DNA of 64,000 nt from Chionis minor (GCA_013398295.1 VZSF01001072.1:154299-218298); one strand, 5' to 3'; shown: positions 12,601-24,425, counted from the stretch's first letter. Translations and numbers: made by a program. Notes: generated by a model not told the origin, from the sequence alone.

Positions 12601-14487
12601 TGGATGCATTTTTAAGGAATACAGATTACTATTGAATTAGTAGATCTCTGGATAAATGACTTTTCTGACAACATAACGTTTTCAAGTGTCATATATCATA
12701 TTGTACCATACCAAGCTTCCTCTCATTTGCCCTGTGCCTTCTGGATTAGTAAGTAACCTTGATATACTCTGGAGATGATCTAGGTAGTTCTCCTCAGGAA
12801 GATGGCTGTGTGGGTGGTAGTGGCTGTGAATGAGAAGGGAGAGGAAAAGAGAAAGGAGTCTTTTCTTACTGAGGTCAGGCTCTGACCGCTGTGTTTGTCT
12901 AAAATGAAGGCGTCATGTTGTGCTTCTGTCAGATCAGGGTTCCATGGATACATCACTGTCTCGATTACTCTACTTCTTCCTCAAAGTTCCTTCCTCAAAG
13001 TTTCTTCCTTCAGCATCAGAAAGGGATACTTCCTACCTACCATATAGCATCATGTATGCTTGACTGACATAATTTCTAGCTGGCATCACAAAGGAGATGG
13101 CACTTGTTTTTTTCACAGATCCTTCCTGACTACTGCCATGCAAAAAGTGTGGTACCCATTTAGACTGCCCTGCTCAACAGAGTCACTGTACCACTCTGGA
13201 AACCGGGCAAGACTGAAGCCATCCAGTGGCCATCTCCCTCATATCAGGGGAGTCTACAGCTACTACCTAGGCACGTGCCACATGGGAGAGGAACATGCAC
13301 CTGGACACCCGAAGCGGACACCTTTCAGATACTTTGCTCAAAACTTATTGTGCTTCATCTAAAAAAGACAAACATTTAAAAAAGCAGAGAGGTCCATCAA
13401 TGCTTGACAAGCTCACCTAATCAACAGTAGATTCTGTGGTCTAAGAGACTGTTTTGTTTAAGGTTTTACTCCTACTCAGATTGTGAGATGACAGACAAAA
13501 TTTCTCCTGACAGTGACAAAACCCTAGAAAACTTTTGCCATATATATTATGCAGAATCACCACAGACCTGATTAGAGTCCACCTTCAATATGTCTCAGTA
13601 GTGGAAGCCCACATAAACTTTAATGAAAATTTTATATCAGCTTAAACAGTAATTTCTGTTGTGATAACTCAGGCAGTAAAGTTAGAAAGAATTGATCTAC
13701 TCTAACTTTAGCAGTCAAAAGTCACATATTTAATCAAAGACAGCTTCCGCTGTGGTCCCATTCACATAGTTTCCTACTGATGCCAATGGAAAGACAAAGG
13801 CATCTCCAGAAGAAACTTTATTCCATACTGAGACATCTGGGATAAATCAGGCTCGAGAGGTATGTTTCCTCTAACTACAGAGGAGTCTAGGCCTAGCCTA
13901 AACATTTAGGATCATATTAAGACAGCTGAATTTAGGTAAAATAATAATGAAAAATGACAGACAGGAAACAATATTTTATTTATTATTATTCATTATTTTC
14001 TCCATTTTACCTATATATTAAAAAGGAATTAAATTTCATATGCTGATATAATGCAGTAATGAACTGTAATTTTACTAACTGTTAGTGAATGGAACATCTG
14101 TAAATAAGTATTATAAATTAACAAGTTTAGTATAATTCATCAGTTTATTATGTAATACTTTAAATAAAGGAAAAAATTGTATGTTGGTTGAATAAGTTCA
14201 TAGATTTAAGGATAATACTAAACAGAAATTCTAAGAATATTCTATACTGTTTTACATCAAATGATTTTGGAATAAAACATGAAGTTCTTTTAAGGAAAAA
14301 AATAAAAATTGCCTGTTGTACTGACATCAATTCATTGGAACACCAAAAATTTCAGTTTGATTTCCGCAAGTGTGTGTTAACTGAGAACAGATGTTGATCC
14401 AAAGAAGGTTTACTCTGAGTAACACTGACGGGCTTAATCTTAAATCTTTAATTCTTGTATCCATAATAAACACAGTAAAAGGAGCTG
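9688..14487. other. Long unique stretch, no gene recognised
   Basis: About 4.8 kb with no repeat family or coding exon I can support. Low-complexity T-rich sequence lies at 11620-11700 and 11790-11835. The interval around 10920-11290 is more balanced in composition and rich in TAATT-type words; it is listed as a weak candidate for conserved non-coding sequence in the findings. ORFs up to 100 codons (9729-10031 minus; 13060-13362 plus) lack recognisable motifs. Confidence 0.45.
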
Positions 14488-14519
14488 TATCTATCTATCT
14501 ATCTATATACATATATATG
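14488..14519. repeat. TATC / TA-rich microsatellite
   Basis: Four TATC units followed by TATATACATATATATG form a short simple repeat just upstream of a possible LTR start. Confidence 0.85.
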
Positions 14520-14535
14520 AAAAAGAGAAACAAAG

Positions 14536-14960
14536 TGTCCTGGTTTGAGGTAAAACAGAACCAACTTTCTTGTCAGTAATTTTACATGAACTTTCTATTA
14601 GATATCTCCTGATGCATGTGATATAAGTCTCTGACTGTAGAAGGAACTAATTTGAGTTCAAATACAGATTTATGCGGTGCAGAAGTTTGGGTGACTTCTC
14701 AATACATTTGTCCCTATTTGTATTTCATCCTGGTTACCTATTCCTGGAGAAAGGTGATTTAAAGAAGGAGCAGCAGATCTGAGAACTGCAGAACCCCTCT
14801 TCTCCTTAGGTTGCTTCCACACCAGTCTACCAATCTTTCTTTAATAGCAGACAACTTTCACTGTGCTGATTTGCCTTTTGCTGCAGACAGGTGTCTTCTC
14901 TGAACATCTGGCTTATTGTAGAGCTAGCATCAACGACTTTGTATCTTTTCCAAGACATCT
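14536..14960 (+). mobile_element. Possible degraded LTR (start visible, end uncertain)
   Basis: The sequence begins TGTCCTGGTTTGAGGTAAAA, which resembles the start of avian endogenous retrovirus LTRs. A GATATAAG box sits about 85 bp in, where a TATA element could lie. I could not find a matching CA-ending terminus or a second copy of the preceding CAAAG, so the right boundary is a guess based on where the resemblance fades. It has no coding content. It could instead be unique sequence that happens to begin with an LTR-like 10-mer. Confidence 0.35.
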
Positions 14961-17289
14961 GAAAAGTACAAGCATTAGGGACTAGATCAATCTCTTAATA
15001 ACCAACTGCATTTAAGCTAAGCTGTGAGAGTGTTTCAGTCATCTTGCAGAACTAATGTATTATTTGCTTACAGTAGGTATGTAAACATATCTTTTGAATG
15101 CCACATAACATGTAATTTGATTGCTGTATTTAATCAAAGAACAGAATAAACATACTAAATTTCATTCATGTCTTCATACAATGGATCTAAATTCTCAAGC
15201 TATTTCTTAATAAAAATCATCAGAATTGATTTGTTATACCTTTCATAGCTGTTACATAGTCTTACAAATGATTCTACTATCAACCCTAAAAATATTTTCC
15301 CATGTGCTTACTCTATACCTGTGTGGTTTTAACTATCGTATATTATAAAACATGTTAACTCTATATCTATATAATATATTTATCTCTTGAGAGATTTCTT
15401 GAGCTGATACCTCAGTGAAAAAAGCACTCGCTGAATACCCATACCATTGTCATTAATGAAACACGTTAATAAAGATAGTAACTGACTATTGAATTCTGTA
15501 CCACATTACAGAGCAAGGTACAAATTTCTCGGATGTTTTTCTGGTATCATACCCTTTTTAAAAAAAAAGAGTCGGCATAGGTTATTTCTAGAAATCAAAT
15601 CAAATACTTTTATACCCTTTTATCTCTTTTTTTAACAGAATTTACCTGACTGTGCTTACATATTGCTTATTAGGTTGTTTTGGAGAGTATATAATGTCCA
15701 CAATTTACTACCAAGTGTAGATCTTCACTCCAAAAGACACTTCAGAAACTGTTGTGTAAAACTAAATAAATTACTTTTTTTGTCTTAATTTTTTTGAGAC
15801 CACAAGCCTAATGTTTATTGTACCTGTATTCCAACTTTGAGTCTCCTTTTTATTTGTCTGTATATTTATTTCATTTTGTTATCGACATTGTTCTTCTGCC
15901 CAGACTGTTTTTGAAATTGCAACGTACTTTGCATTCTAAATCTTCCACATAGGATATATTTTACTTTCCCTAACTGAAGTTAATTATTATTTTCTTTATT
16001 GTTTTACAAAAAAACCTGAAGACTCTTACTCATTCTGAATATCATCATACATAGGAATAAGTGGTATGATGAAATGTAGATATCTACATCTAAATTGGTT
16101 ACCCTGGATACAGGGTGTCATAGGTAAAATGTTCAGGGTGTCATAGATGACAAAAAAGCAACAGATATTGTGCCATATGAGTAAGCATGGATGAATGCCC
16201 CAGACTGAGCTTTTGAACTCTTACGCAGAAACTTGGTACCTGCCAACTGCAATTGGTATTGACCAAATTGTATACTATTATAACACCTGGATTAAACAGA
16301 AGGGGCATGTCCTAAATCCTCCACTTAGAAAGGAGACATGAGACAAAACCACAGGAGGTTGATGACATATTTTGCTTCTGTACACGGATTATAGGAAAAC
16401 CAGGGACTTGGGGATCCAGAAAGAAGAGCTGATGCTGAAAAAAATGGTTCCTGAAATGAAGCGATCTCAGTAAGATGGGGGCCCAGAGAGAAGAAGGTGA
16501 AGAACCTGGCTGGAAAAAAGATCATGGAAGTGGGGAAAGATCTTGGAGATCAGGGATGAGCATGGAAAAAATTGACTGGAGGTACCCAGAGACCTCGGCC
16601 AGTAATGCCCAAGACTGGTAGCTATGAACAGCTGCACACCATTAATAACTTTCTCCCCAGCCTCCCTCAGCTGGCAGCAATCTCCCTGCTGAAAAGGGAA
16701 TTCAAGACCTAGAGAACACAATGCTGTAGATGCGTGGTTGGACAGGTGGGAAGAGAGTAAGTTAGTGCGTGAGGATCAAGTACATTAAAAGCTTCAAACT
16801 TTGATTCTTAAATAAACAACACTATACAGATCCAATACATGTTGCCATTGCCCGTGACAGTAGGAAGCCACTCTCCTTACATCTGTCCCCAATAATTCTA
16901 TCCATTTTAAGAGATCTGTATAGATCAAATGGCAAATATGCAGTTCACCCACAGAATATCAATTAACTTATTAATTGAAGAAGGCTCATGGATATTTAAT
17001 ACTTCAGCACGTATAAAACATAATTACCATTAAATATCCAAAGTGTAGTTAATGAAAAAATATTTGGTCTAAAAAGTAATAGCTAGAAATCATCTAAAAT
17101 CATTCACACAAGAACTGCAGGAAACACCAGCTTCCCTGCTTTGGTCTATTCCAACATCCATGTCATGTACTGAAAGGACATTTAAAGAAACATTCCCTGG
17201 GTTGTAGTTTGCAGATGGCACTGTAGCCTAAACGTATGATTATTTTAAATGAGAGAAAAAACTAATATTCAAGATTTAAAAGTAAATAC
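14961..17289. other. Unique sequence, no gene recognised
   Basis: AT-rich with poly-T and poly-A tracts (15560, 15775). A short imperfect duplication around 16109-16155 contains CAGGGTGTCATAG twice. The block 16300-16740 is less AT-rich than its surroundings and unclassified (see findings). ORFs on the minus strand there (16325-16525 and 16467-16721) overlap in different frames and have no recognisable domain. Confidence 0.45.
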
Positions 17290-17715
17290 CAAGATACTCA
17301 ATACCTTGTTTGCCTCAGACTTTCCTGGTAAAATGGCCTTCATGAGTCACAGGCTCCTGAAACTACCTTAAAGGCGGGAGCAAGAAAAGCTGACTTTCAG
17401 GGGAGAAGGATCATGTTTGGGAACACATAAACAGACCAGACAAACAGCTCCATGACATCTGATTATATGCACCAAAGAACACTGAAGAGGCTGACCTATG
17501 TTGTTGTGAGGATACTCTTGATTGTCTTCAAAAGGTTGTGGGGACTGAAGGAGGTTCCTGATAGCAGTAAGAAAGCAAATTTTGATCCTATCTTCTAGAA
17601 GTACAAGGGGGAATCTGGGAAACTACAGGTATGTTAAGGTCACGTCACCTGTGAAGGTGATCAAGCAAACAATTTTGTTTGTTTACAAACATACGAAGGA
17701 CAACAAAATTATGGT

Positions 17716-18312
17716 GATTTTTAAAGGGAAAAACACACCTGACTGACCTGATAAGTTTCAACAAGGACATAACTCAAAGCATGAGTGGAGAACAGTAGAT
17801 GTTGTTTATTTGACTTTAATAAAGTTTTTGATGCCGCCTGACATAAAATGCTCAAAGGTAGCAGAGTAGGTAAACTGAACAACGAGGTGGACTGGAAACT
17901 GAGTGAACTGCTTAGCATAAAGGATTATAGCAGCACAAAGTCTAGCTGGAGGCCAGTAGGGGTTGGTATTGGGATCAATATTGTTTAACATCTTCGTTCG
18001 TCATCTGGATGATGGGCCCAAGCACATCCATTACAAATTTGCTGGGAGGAGTAATAGCTGATACACCAGGGGGTTGTGCTACCATTCAGAGACACCTCAA
18101 CAGACTGGAGAAATGGGCAAACAGGAATCTTACAAAGTTCAACAATGAGAAGTGACAAGTCCTTCCCCTGTGGAGGAACAACCCCATACACCTGGTTCAC
18201 CAAGGTGAACGTGTCCTTGAGACAAAGGCAACCAATGCTATCATGGGCTGCATCATGCAGACCATTGCCAGAAGGTTGACGGAGCTCATACTTCCTCTCT
18301 ACTCAGCCCTAG
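17716..18312 (+). pseudogene. CR1 ORF2 reverse-transcriptase relic
   Basis: This is the reverse-transcriptase part of the CR1 copy above. In shifting frames one can read the LTDLISF block near 17740, the GWYWDQYCL-type remnant of the [10 protein letters not shown] segment near 17960, and a run resembling CATIQRHLNRLEKWANRNLTKFN around 18080-18150. The FADD catalytic signature is lost: the corresponding position near 18030-18045 reads FAGR. Several in-frame stops and frameshifts separate these blocks, so no active polymerase is possible. The LTR insertion at 18313 interrupts the segment that normally reads SALVRPHLEYC. Confidence 0.82.
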
Positions 18313-18364
18313 TGTCATGGTTTTAGCTGGGATGGATGTAATTTTTTTTTTTTTTCTCTAGTAA

Positions 18365-18655
18365 CTGTTGTAATGCTTTGTTTTGGATTTGGGATAATAA
18401 TTTTGATAGGGCACTGGTGTTTTCAGTTATGGCTAGGCAGTCAAGGCCTTTTCTGCTCCTCATATTGCTCTGCCAGTAAGCAGACTGGGAAGGCACAAAA
18501 AGTTGGGAGNCTGTTGTAATGCTTTGTTTTGGATTTGGGATAATAATTTTGATAGGGCACTGGTGTTTTCAGTTATGGCTAGGCAGTCAAGGCCTTTTCT
18601 GCTCCTCATATTGCTCTGCCAGTAAGCAGACTGGGAAGGCACAAAAAGTTGGGAG
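18365..18655 (+). repeat. Exact 145-bp tandem duplication split by one N
   Basis: 18365-18509 and 18511-18655 match throughout by eye, with a single N at 18510 between them. Both copies start CTGTTGTAATGC and end AGTTGGGAG. It lies inside the LTR. Identity, abutting arrangement and the lone N point to unmerged contig ends rather than a biological duplication. Confidence 0.93.
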
Positions 18656-18724
18656 GGGCACAGCTGGGACAGCTGACCCCAAATGACCAAAGGGATATTC
18701 CATACCATATGATTTCATTCCCAG

Positions 18725-18732
18725 TATATAAA
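18725..18732 (+). promoter_or_regulatory. LTR TATA box
   Basis: TATATAAA followed by a G-rich stretch, 413 bp into the LTR and 131 bp before its AATAAA. The position fits the U3/R border of the LTR. Whether it still drives transcription cannot be told from sequence. Confidence 0.7.
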
Positions 18733-18862
18733 GCCGGGGGAAAAACAAGGAAGGGGGATACATTTGGAGTGATCGTGTTTGTCTTCCCAAGTAACCATTA
18801 CATGTGATGGAACCTGCTTATCTGGAGATGGCTGAACAACAGCCTGTGGATGGGAAGCAGTG

Positions 18863-18868
18863 AATAAA
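18863..18868 (+). terminator. LTR polyadenylation signal AATAAA
   Basis: AATAAA lies downstream of the TATA box and is followed by T- and GT-rich sequence (TTGCTTTGTTTGTTTGAG), as expected for the R/U5 border. Confidence 0.6.
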
Positions 18869-19540
18869 TTCCTTGATTTGCTTTGTTTGTTTGAGCCACT
18901 TTTGCTTTATGTATGAAAGTGTCTTTATCTCAGTCCACGAGTTTTCTCACTTTTACTTTTCTGATTCACTCTCCAATCCTAAACCAGGGGAATGACTGAG
19001 CAGCTACGTGGTTCTAGCTGCTGGCTGGGGTTAAACCACCACACCTGGTGATACACATCTTGACTGCTGGTCCAGAAAAGACATGGACATATTGGAGAGA
19101 GTCCTGCCAAAGGCCATGACAGTGACTAATGATACACCTTTCATACAAGAAGAAACTGAGAAAACCAGGATTGTTCATCTTCAAGAAGAGAAAGCTCAGG
19201 GGGTATCTTATAAATGTGTATGAATACTTCATGATAGTGAGTAAAGAACACTGAGACTCCACTCAGAGATGCCCAGTGACTGGACAAGAGGCAATGGGCC
19301 CAACTGAAATACAGGAAATTCAATTTAAATGTAAGAAAAAAACTCCATCACTGTGAGAATGGTCAAATCAGGTCAAGTTTTCTCTGGAGAGAAGACATCC
19401 TTGGAGATAATCAAACCCCAAATGGACATGACCCTGAGCAACCTGCTGTAGCTGACGCTGTTCTCAGCGGGCTGGTTGGCCTGGATATCCCCAGAGCTGT
19501 TACACAGCCTCAGACACCCTTTACGTCTGTGATTCTGTGG

Positions 19541-20188
19541 GAGAGTAACATATGAGGCACAACTGGATCAGATTTTTATTCATTCTATGCCTTTTATCAT
19601 AAAGCACTGTAATATGGAATAGTAAACAATAATTTTTTCCTACATGGATTCTGGTTACAATAGAGCAAGTAGTGACTATCATTCTTTTAACTGAATAACA
19701 TACAATGGTCTGAAAACTAAAGAAAAGAAATAATTACCTTCTTTGCACAGTTTTTGAACAGGGCTTTTAACTCAGACAGAACTCTAAAAGTTCACCCTCT
19801 GTTTCATCAAACAGAACCTTTCCACTGGGCTATAGTGTAAATGATCAGATTCATCAAGTGTAGTTCCCTCTCCTGGCCTTTCCTATGCAGCCTTTTAGCA
19901 GCCACTTTCCATTTCCTAGTGTTTCAATGTTGTACACATTTAATTTTTGGAAAAAATCTCACTTCTACCACTAGGGGATCTGTATTAACTCCTATTGACT
20001 TTGATGATAATTGACACATTTCAACTGCTCAGTCTCAGCAATACATATTTCTGTTCTCTGCCATGTCAATGGCAAGAGTTAGTTAATTAAAAAAAATTTA
20101 AAAAGGAAAAAAGTATCCTTTATTTTATCTTTTAGTTTATTTCAGAAATAACTTCGACACTAGTATGATTCCAGAATTAGCCCTCTGC
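19541..20188. other. Unique AT-rich sequence, nothing recognised
   Basis: No gene, repeat family or RNA recognised. An AT-rich run lies near 20075-20110. Confidence 0.5.
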
Positions 20189-20962
20189 ATTTAAACATTT
20201 TTTATTTTTATTTTTTACAAACATAACCCTAAATAATTTCATTAAGCCTAGAGAAAAAAACTATTGTGTATTCTTATCATAAATGTCAAAGTTTTACTTA
20301 TTATGTTGAAGACCTGACATATGTCGGCTAATTTGTCTATTAATTTTCAATAAAAATGGAACACTTTTATAACTTGGCTGGTATCAAAAGGGTTTCACAG
20401 TTTCCTTATGTAGTTTCTAAACATTAAAATATTGCTTAAAATCACTAAACATTTTCTCGTATATGATATATTCACTGTACATATATGAGTATACAAAAAT
20501 CATCTATCTGCAGACAGAACTTTTCTGAAATATAATGAAGTTTCTGTAGTTTCACAGACTTGATGAACAATATGNATTTAAACATTTTTTATTTTTATTT
20601 TTTACAAACATAACCCTAAATAATTTCATTAAGCCTAGAGAAAAAAAACTATTGTGTATTCTTATCATAAATGTCAAAGTTTTACTTATTATGTTGAAGA
20701 CCTGACATATGTCGGCTAATTTGTCTATTAATTTTCAATAAAAATGGAACACTTTTATAACTTGGCTGGTATCAAAAGGGTTTCACAGTTTCCTTATGTA
20801 GTTTCTAAACATTAAAATATTGCTTAAAATCACTAAACATTTTCTCGTATATGATATATTCACTGTACATATATGAGTATACAAAAATCATCTATCTGCA
20901 GACAGAACTTTTCTGAAATATAATGAAGTTTCTGTAGTTTCACAGACTTGATGAACAATATG
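20189..20962 (+). repeat. Near-identical 386/387-bp tandem duplication split by one N
   Basis: 20189-20574 (386 bp) and 20576-20962 (387 bp) are the same sequence, starting ATTTAAACATTTT and ending GAACAATATG, with a single N at 20575. The only difference I see is a homopolymer of seven A in the first copy and eight in the second (following AAGCCTAGAG). This matches the pattern at 18510 and is most simply an assembly join of overlapping contigs. No gene lies inside. Confidence 0.92.
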
Positions 20963-23900
20963 GTAATTGTACTAGGCATAAGCTTTCAATCAGCTTTTGC
21001 TACAAGCTCTGCTTTTAATGATTTGCCGGACAGTCGGGCAATTAATCACTGACATTCCTGTGAGAAAATATTCAGAAAGTTGCAGAAAATACCTGTGGAT
21101 AGGTAATTTTTATATGAAAAGTGAAAAAAAAAAATTAACATGAGGGTATAACTAAAAAATTCCAGCTTTTTATACTTAAGATTCTGTCCAAGCAAAAATA
21201 GCTCTTATTCTATCTGCAAAGGAGATTACATAGTCTTCATTATAGCCCTGCTCAACCTTGTCCTAAACATGCAGTGTAAATCAATCAGCAGGCTTTCAGG
21301 CAGAAAACTTTATTTAACTATAATATAATTTGCATGAGAACAATTTTATTTATCATTTAATCTATCTCTGTATACACCTGGAGCAGTTTCTTTCCAAATT
21401 TACTTATTTTAGGGTACATATTTAGTCATTTAACTCTTTCAGCCTGTTGCTGAACAATTTCTCTATTAAAAATAATAAGGATGAAAAAGAGATAAGAAAT
21501 GCAGAAGGCAATCTTAATGGAGTGGTCCATTACAAAGAAATGCCATGAACACTGGGTATACCTTCAGACTTACAATTCTGTAAACATTCATGAATGTAAG
21601 CAACAAAGACTGAAGGTGGAATACCAAGTAATGCTAATATAAGACTCAATGTTCAGTGCAATGCCAGCAGCTGCAAGTGGTATTAAGATGGTCCCCTCCA
21701 CTCAGATGTCCCTGAGCAGTCACTCAACTATGTTGATTTAGCAGTCATGTTCTTGAACAGATCACTAACATGAGCGGGGTTAAAAGAGAGTCCTCCTTTC
21801 TTCCTTTTTTTTCCTTTTTTGTTGATGCATCTGCAAGACATGCTCAGGAGGGGCCACCTTCCTTTTCCTCCTCAGGTAAATAACTAGTGCTACAATTCAC
21901 TGGCTCTATCTGTGTAGAAGGAAAAACCTTACAAGAATTTTGAGGCAAAGAACCTGAAAAAAAGTAATAGTTTTGATTTATCCCACCTGAATTAGGCACA
22001 AGACTAAATTAGAAGTCTGTTTGCCAAAGCTCAGTCTGCAGCAGCGGTAAGAGATAAATGGCTTTAGGGAAAAACTCAGATCCTGGTGGGCTGAATATCT
22101 CTTTAGAAATCCCTGTCTCTCATCAATGACTGTTTGCCTAGAGTCACTATAAAATGTTAAAAAGCTTTTTATTTTGTTCATTTTTCCCTAAATTGCATGG
22201 AAAAGAAAAGGAACTTCGCCTGAACTTTGATATTAAACACTGTGAACTGTAAAGGCTAAATCCAACCATCTAGAGACAGCCCAGGATAAATCTAAATCTG
22301 CAATAGGTATCTCTTTCCTCTCTTGTCCTTTCTGCAAATGAATAACCTGTCACTTTTTTTTCTCTTTTTTCTCTTTTTTTTTTTTTTTTTTTTTATGTGA
22401 AAAACCAGCTTAAGCTTAGCCACAAAAGATGTTTTGAACTGCTGGTTCTTTCCCAAGACAGAAGAATTAAAGGTTCCTTTTGTTCTTACTGGATCAATTT
22501 TCTGCCATCAAATCATCAGAATCTCACTTCTGGTGACAGTAGATTCATTATCCAAAAGCAGTGGTAGATGTCCTCAGGTTTCTGTCTCTTTCTATAGGCC
22601 ACTGATCTTGAGCTTATTACTCCATGTGTGAAAATTCAGAAGACCAAGTTTTCATCTCACTTTGAAAGACCAAAGATGCTTAATTTGCAGTATTTTAATT
22701 GGCCATGCATGACCAGAGATAGATGATTAAAATGTTTCTTCAGGGTTTTCATTTACATTCATTTTACATTTTGCTACTATTTTAATCCGACATTTCAAAA
22801 TGTTTAACTAATTTATCCAAAGTTAATTTAAGATGCTCAGTATGCAAACTAATTGGAAAGTACATTTGAAATATCTTATATATGGCAGCACATTAATAAA
22901 AAGAGGGAGAGATGAAAAAAGAAAGGAATAAATTATTTTAAAGAAGGAGAAAATAATTAGTTGAAACTGGGGAAGAAAATGAAAAGTGTACTGGAAATGT
23001 ACTGTTCATTTGAGAGGAAAGAGAGCAAGAGCTAAAATGGGAGGTAATATATGACCAGAGACTTTCCTCAGACAGTTTTTACTCCCTATAAATTTCATTC
23101 TGATTTTTAGCAAAGAGTTCTCAACATGTTCTGAGCTAATGTCCTTCCCTTGACTTGTCAGTTAGTCAATAATGTCTTGATTTTAAATGCTTTCCAAACT
23201 GGTACATGTAGTAATGTAAATGAAAGTAAACTGAGATGAGATGTCATTTACATTCATTTTCTAGCTTCTGCTTTGCCTTGATAAAAGGGGAAAGAAAAAT
23301 TTAAAAGAGACAAAACCATGGACAAGTGCGTTTTAAATGTGGTGGTTTTGAGGCTAAAGTATGAACACTTTAAGATAAAACTATATATAGTACGGAAGAA
23401 ATGGGTTAAATCTTTAACCTTATATGGTACAGGATGGATATAACATGTTGTACATTTTTTCAAGTAATTTTGTAGAAAATATCTATTCCATGGTATTAAT
23501 GTAGTGGTAGATGCTCATAAATATCATGATCTCAAGTCCACATCAAGGGGCACAAAATATAATTTAAAAGTTTCCTCTTGTTCTTTCTTTTGGGGATGGA
23601 CTATCCTCTCACTTTGGGACACTTAAGTCAAAAAAGGAAGTATTTTTCATTATGGTACTTCTGGAAATTAGAATACAGAACATACTGGAAAAAGCAATGT
23701 AGGTAATAATAGGAGCCAAAGAACCAAAGAATCTGAAGAAAAAATTACAACTTCATAATCATTTCTCCTAGGAATAGAGATGTGTAATTTGCAATGGTGG
23801 AGGCTGATTGATGACAGACTTATGAGAGCAAGCCTTGATGATTGTTTTTGGTTTTTTTTCCGATGTGTAACCCAAAATAGCTGATACAAGTGACAGTTTC

Positions 23901-23974
23901 ATAAAACACTTGTGCTCAGCGAGTGTACCGGAGGCTATGATAGCTGTTAGTTAGAATATTTAATAAGCTGAAAG
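20963..23974. other. Unique sequence, no gene recognised
   Basis: About 3 kb of ordinary AT-rich sequence. It has an A-run near 21127, T-rich runs near 21805 and 22357-22394 (the last about 22 T), and purine-rich sequence near 22900-23020. The short ORFs have no recognisable features. Confidence 0.5.
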
Positions 23975-24425
23975 TGAAGAGCGGTTCAGGAGACCTGGTT
24001 GATTTTCAAGGATTACTTCTTCCAAGCTCAAGAATAGTCCACCCCCAGGTGCAGGAAGTCAAACAATGGTGGCAGGAGGGCGAGCAAGGAGCTCCTGATT
24101 AAGCTGAAACATAAAAAGGAAACATGCAGGAGATGTAAGCAGGGACAGACCCAAGAGGAATACAGAGACAATGTCTAAGTATGCAGGGATGGGGTTAGGA
24201 AAGCCAAAGCCAATCTGGACTTGAATCTATGGAGGAATGTGAAGGTCTACAAGAAAGGCTACAACACATACAATACCAGCTAAAGGAAGACTAAGAAAAA
24301 TGAGGGCCAGCTGCTGAAGAGGGAAGGGGACCTGTTGGCATGGGACATGGAGAAGGCTGAAGTACTCATTGCCTTCTTTACTTACCATGGAAAGACTGGC
24401 CTTCAGGAATCAAGTAGATTTAAGA
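23975..24425 (+). mobile_element. CR1 LINE internal fragment without 3' end
   Basis: The sequence matches the CR1 ORF2 linker between the endonuclease and the reverse transcriptase. In degraded frames it reads DFQGLLLPSSR, then a K/E-rich block, a GW-G-ESQSQSGLES block equivalent to GVRKAKAQLELNLARD, and a final EKAEVLNAFFASVFTG-like block near 24345-24385. Both ends are cut: there is no octamer tail and no 3' untranslated region, which is unusual for this family. Multiple stops make it a relic. It covers part of the ORF2 that overlaps the left end of the CR1 copy at 17290. Confidence 0.78.

Larger units (their letters stand above)
18313..19043 (+). mobile_element. Solo LTR (ERVL-type) nested in CR1
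   Basis: The element begins TGTCATGGTT and ends AACCACCACA. The CR1 sequence on either side gives a near-perfect 5-bp target duplication, CCTAG at 18308-18312 and CCTGG at 19044-19048; the CR1 consensus has CCTGG, so the left copy has probably mutated. It carries a clear TATA box, TATATAAA at 18725-18732, and an AATAAA polyadenylation signal at 18863-18868, giving a U3-R-U5 layout in plus orientation. The apparent length of 731 bp includes a 145-bp duplicated block with one N (18365-18655); without it the LTR is 585 bp. No retroviral genes are present. It shares several blocks with the LTR at 1260-1618. Confidence 0.9.
17290..19540 (+). mobile_element. CR1 LINE copy interrupted by an LTR
   Basis: CR1 sequence runs from about 17290 to 18312 and resumes at 19044-19540. 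The left part covers the linker between endonuclease and reverse transcriptase and then the reverse-transcriptase domain; blocks equivalent to PDDWK-ANVTPIFKKG-K-DPGNYRPVS, LTDLIAF and LDFSKAFDTV can be followed, though with many stops. The right part covers the ORF2 C-terminus and 3' untranslated region and ends in TCTGTGATTCTGTG at about 19527-19540. An ERVL-type LTR is inserted at 18313-19043. The true CR1 length here is about 1.5 kb, so the element is 5'-truncated. It is inactive. Inserted orientation of both elements is plus. Confidence 0.9.

Noticed and set aside
18460..18708. Minus-strand ORF containing an unknown residue
   Set aside because: It exists only because of the duplicated block joined at the N at 18510, and it lies antisense inside the LTR.
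20189..20962. Recent segmental duplication
   Set aside because: The single N exactly at the junction and near-total identity favour an assembly artefact; kept as such until read data say otherwise.
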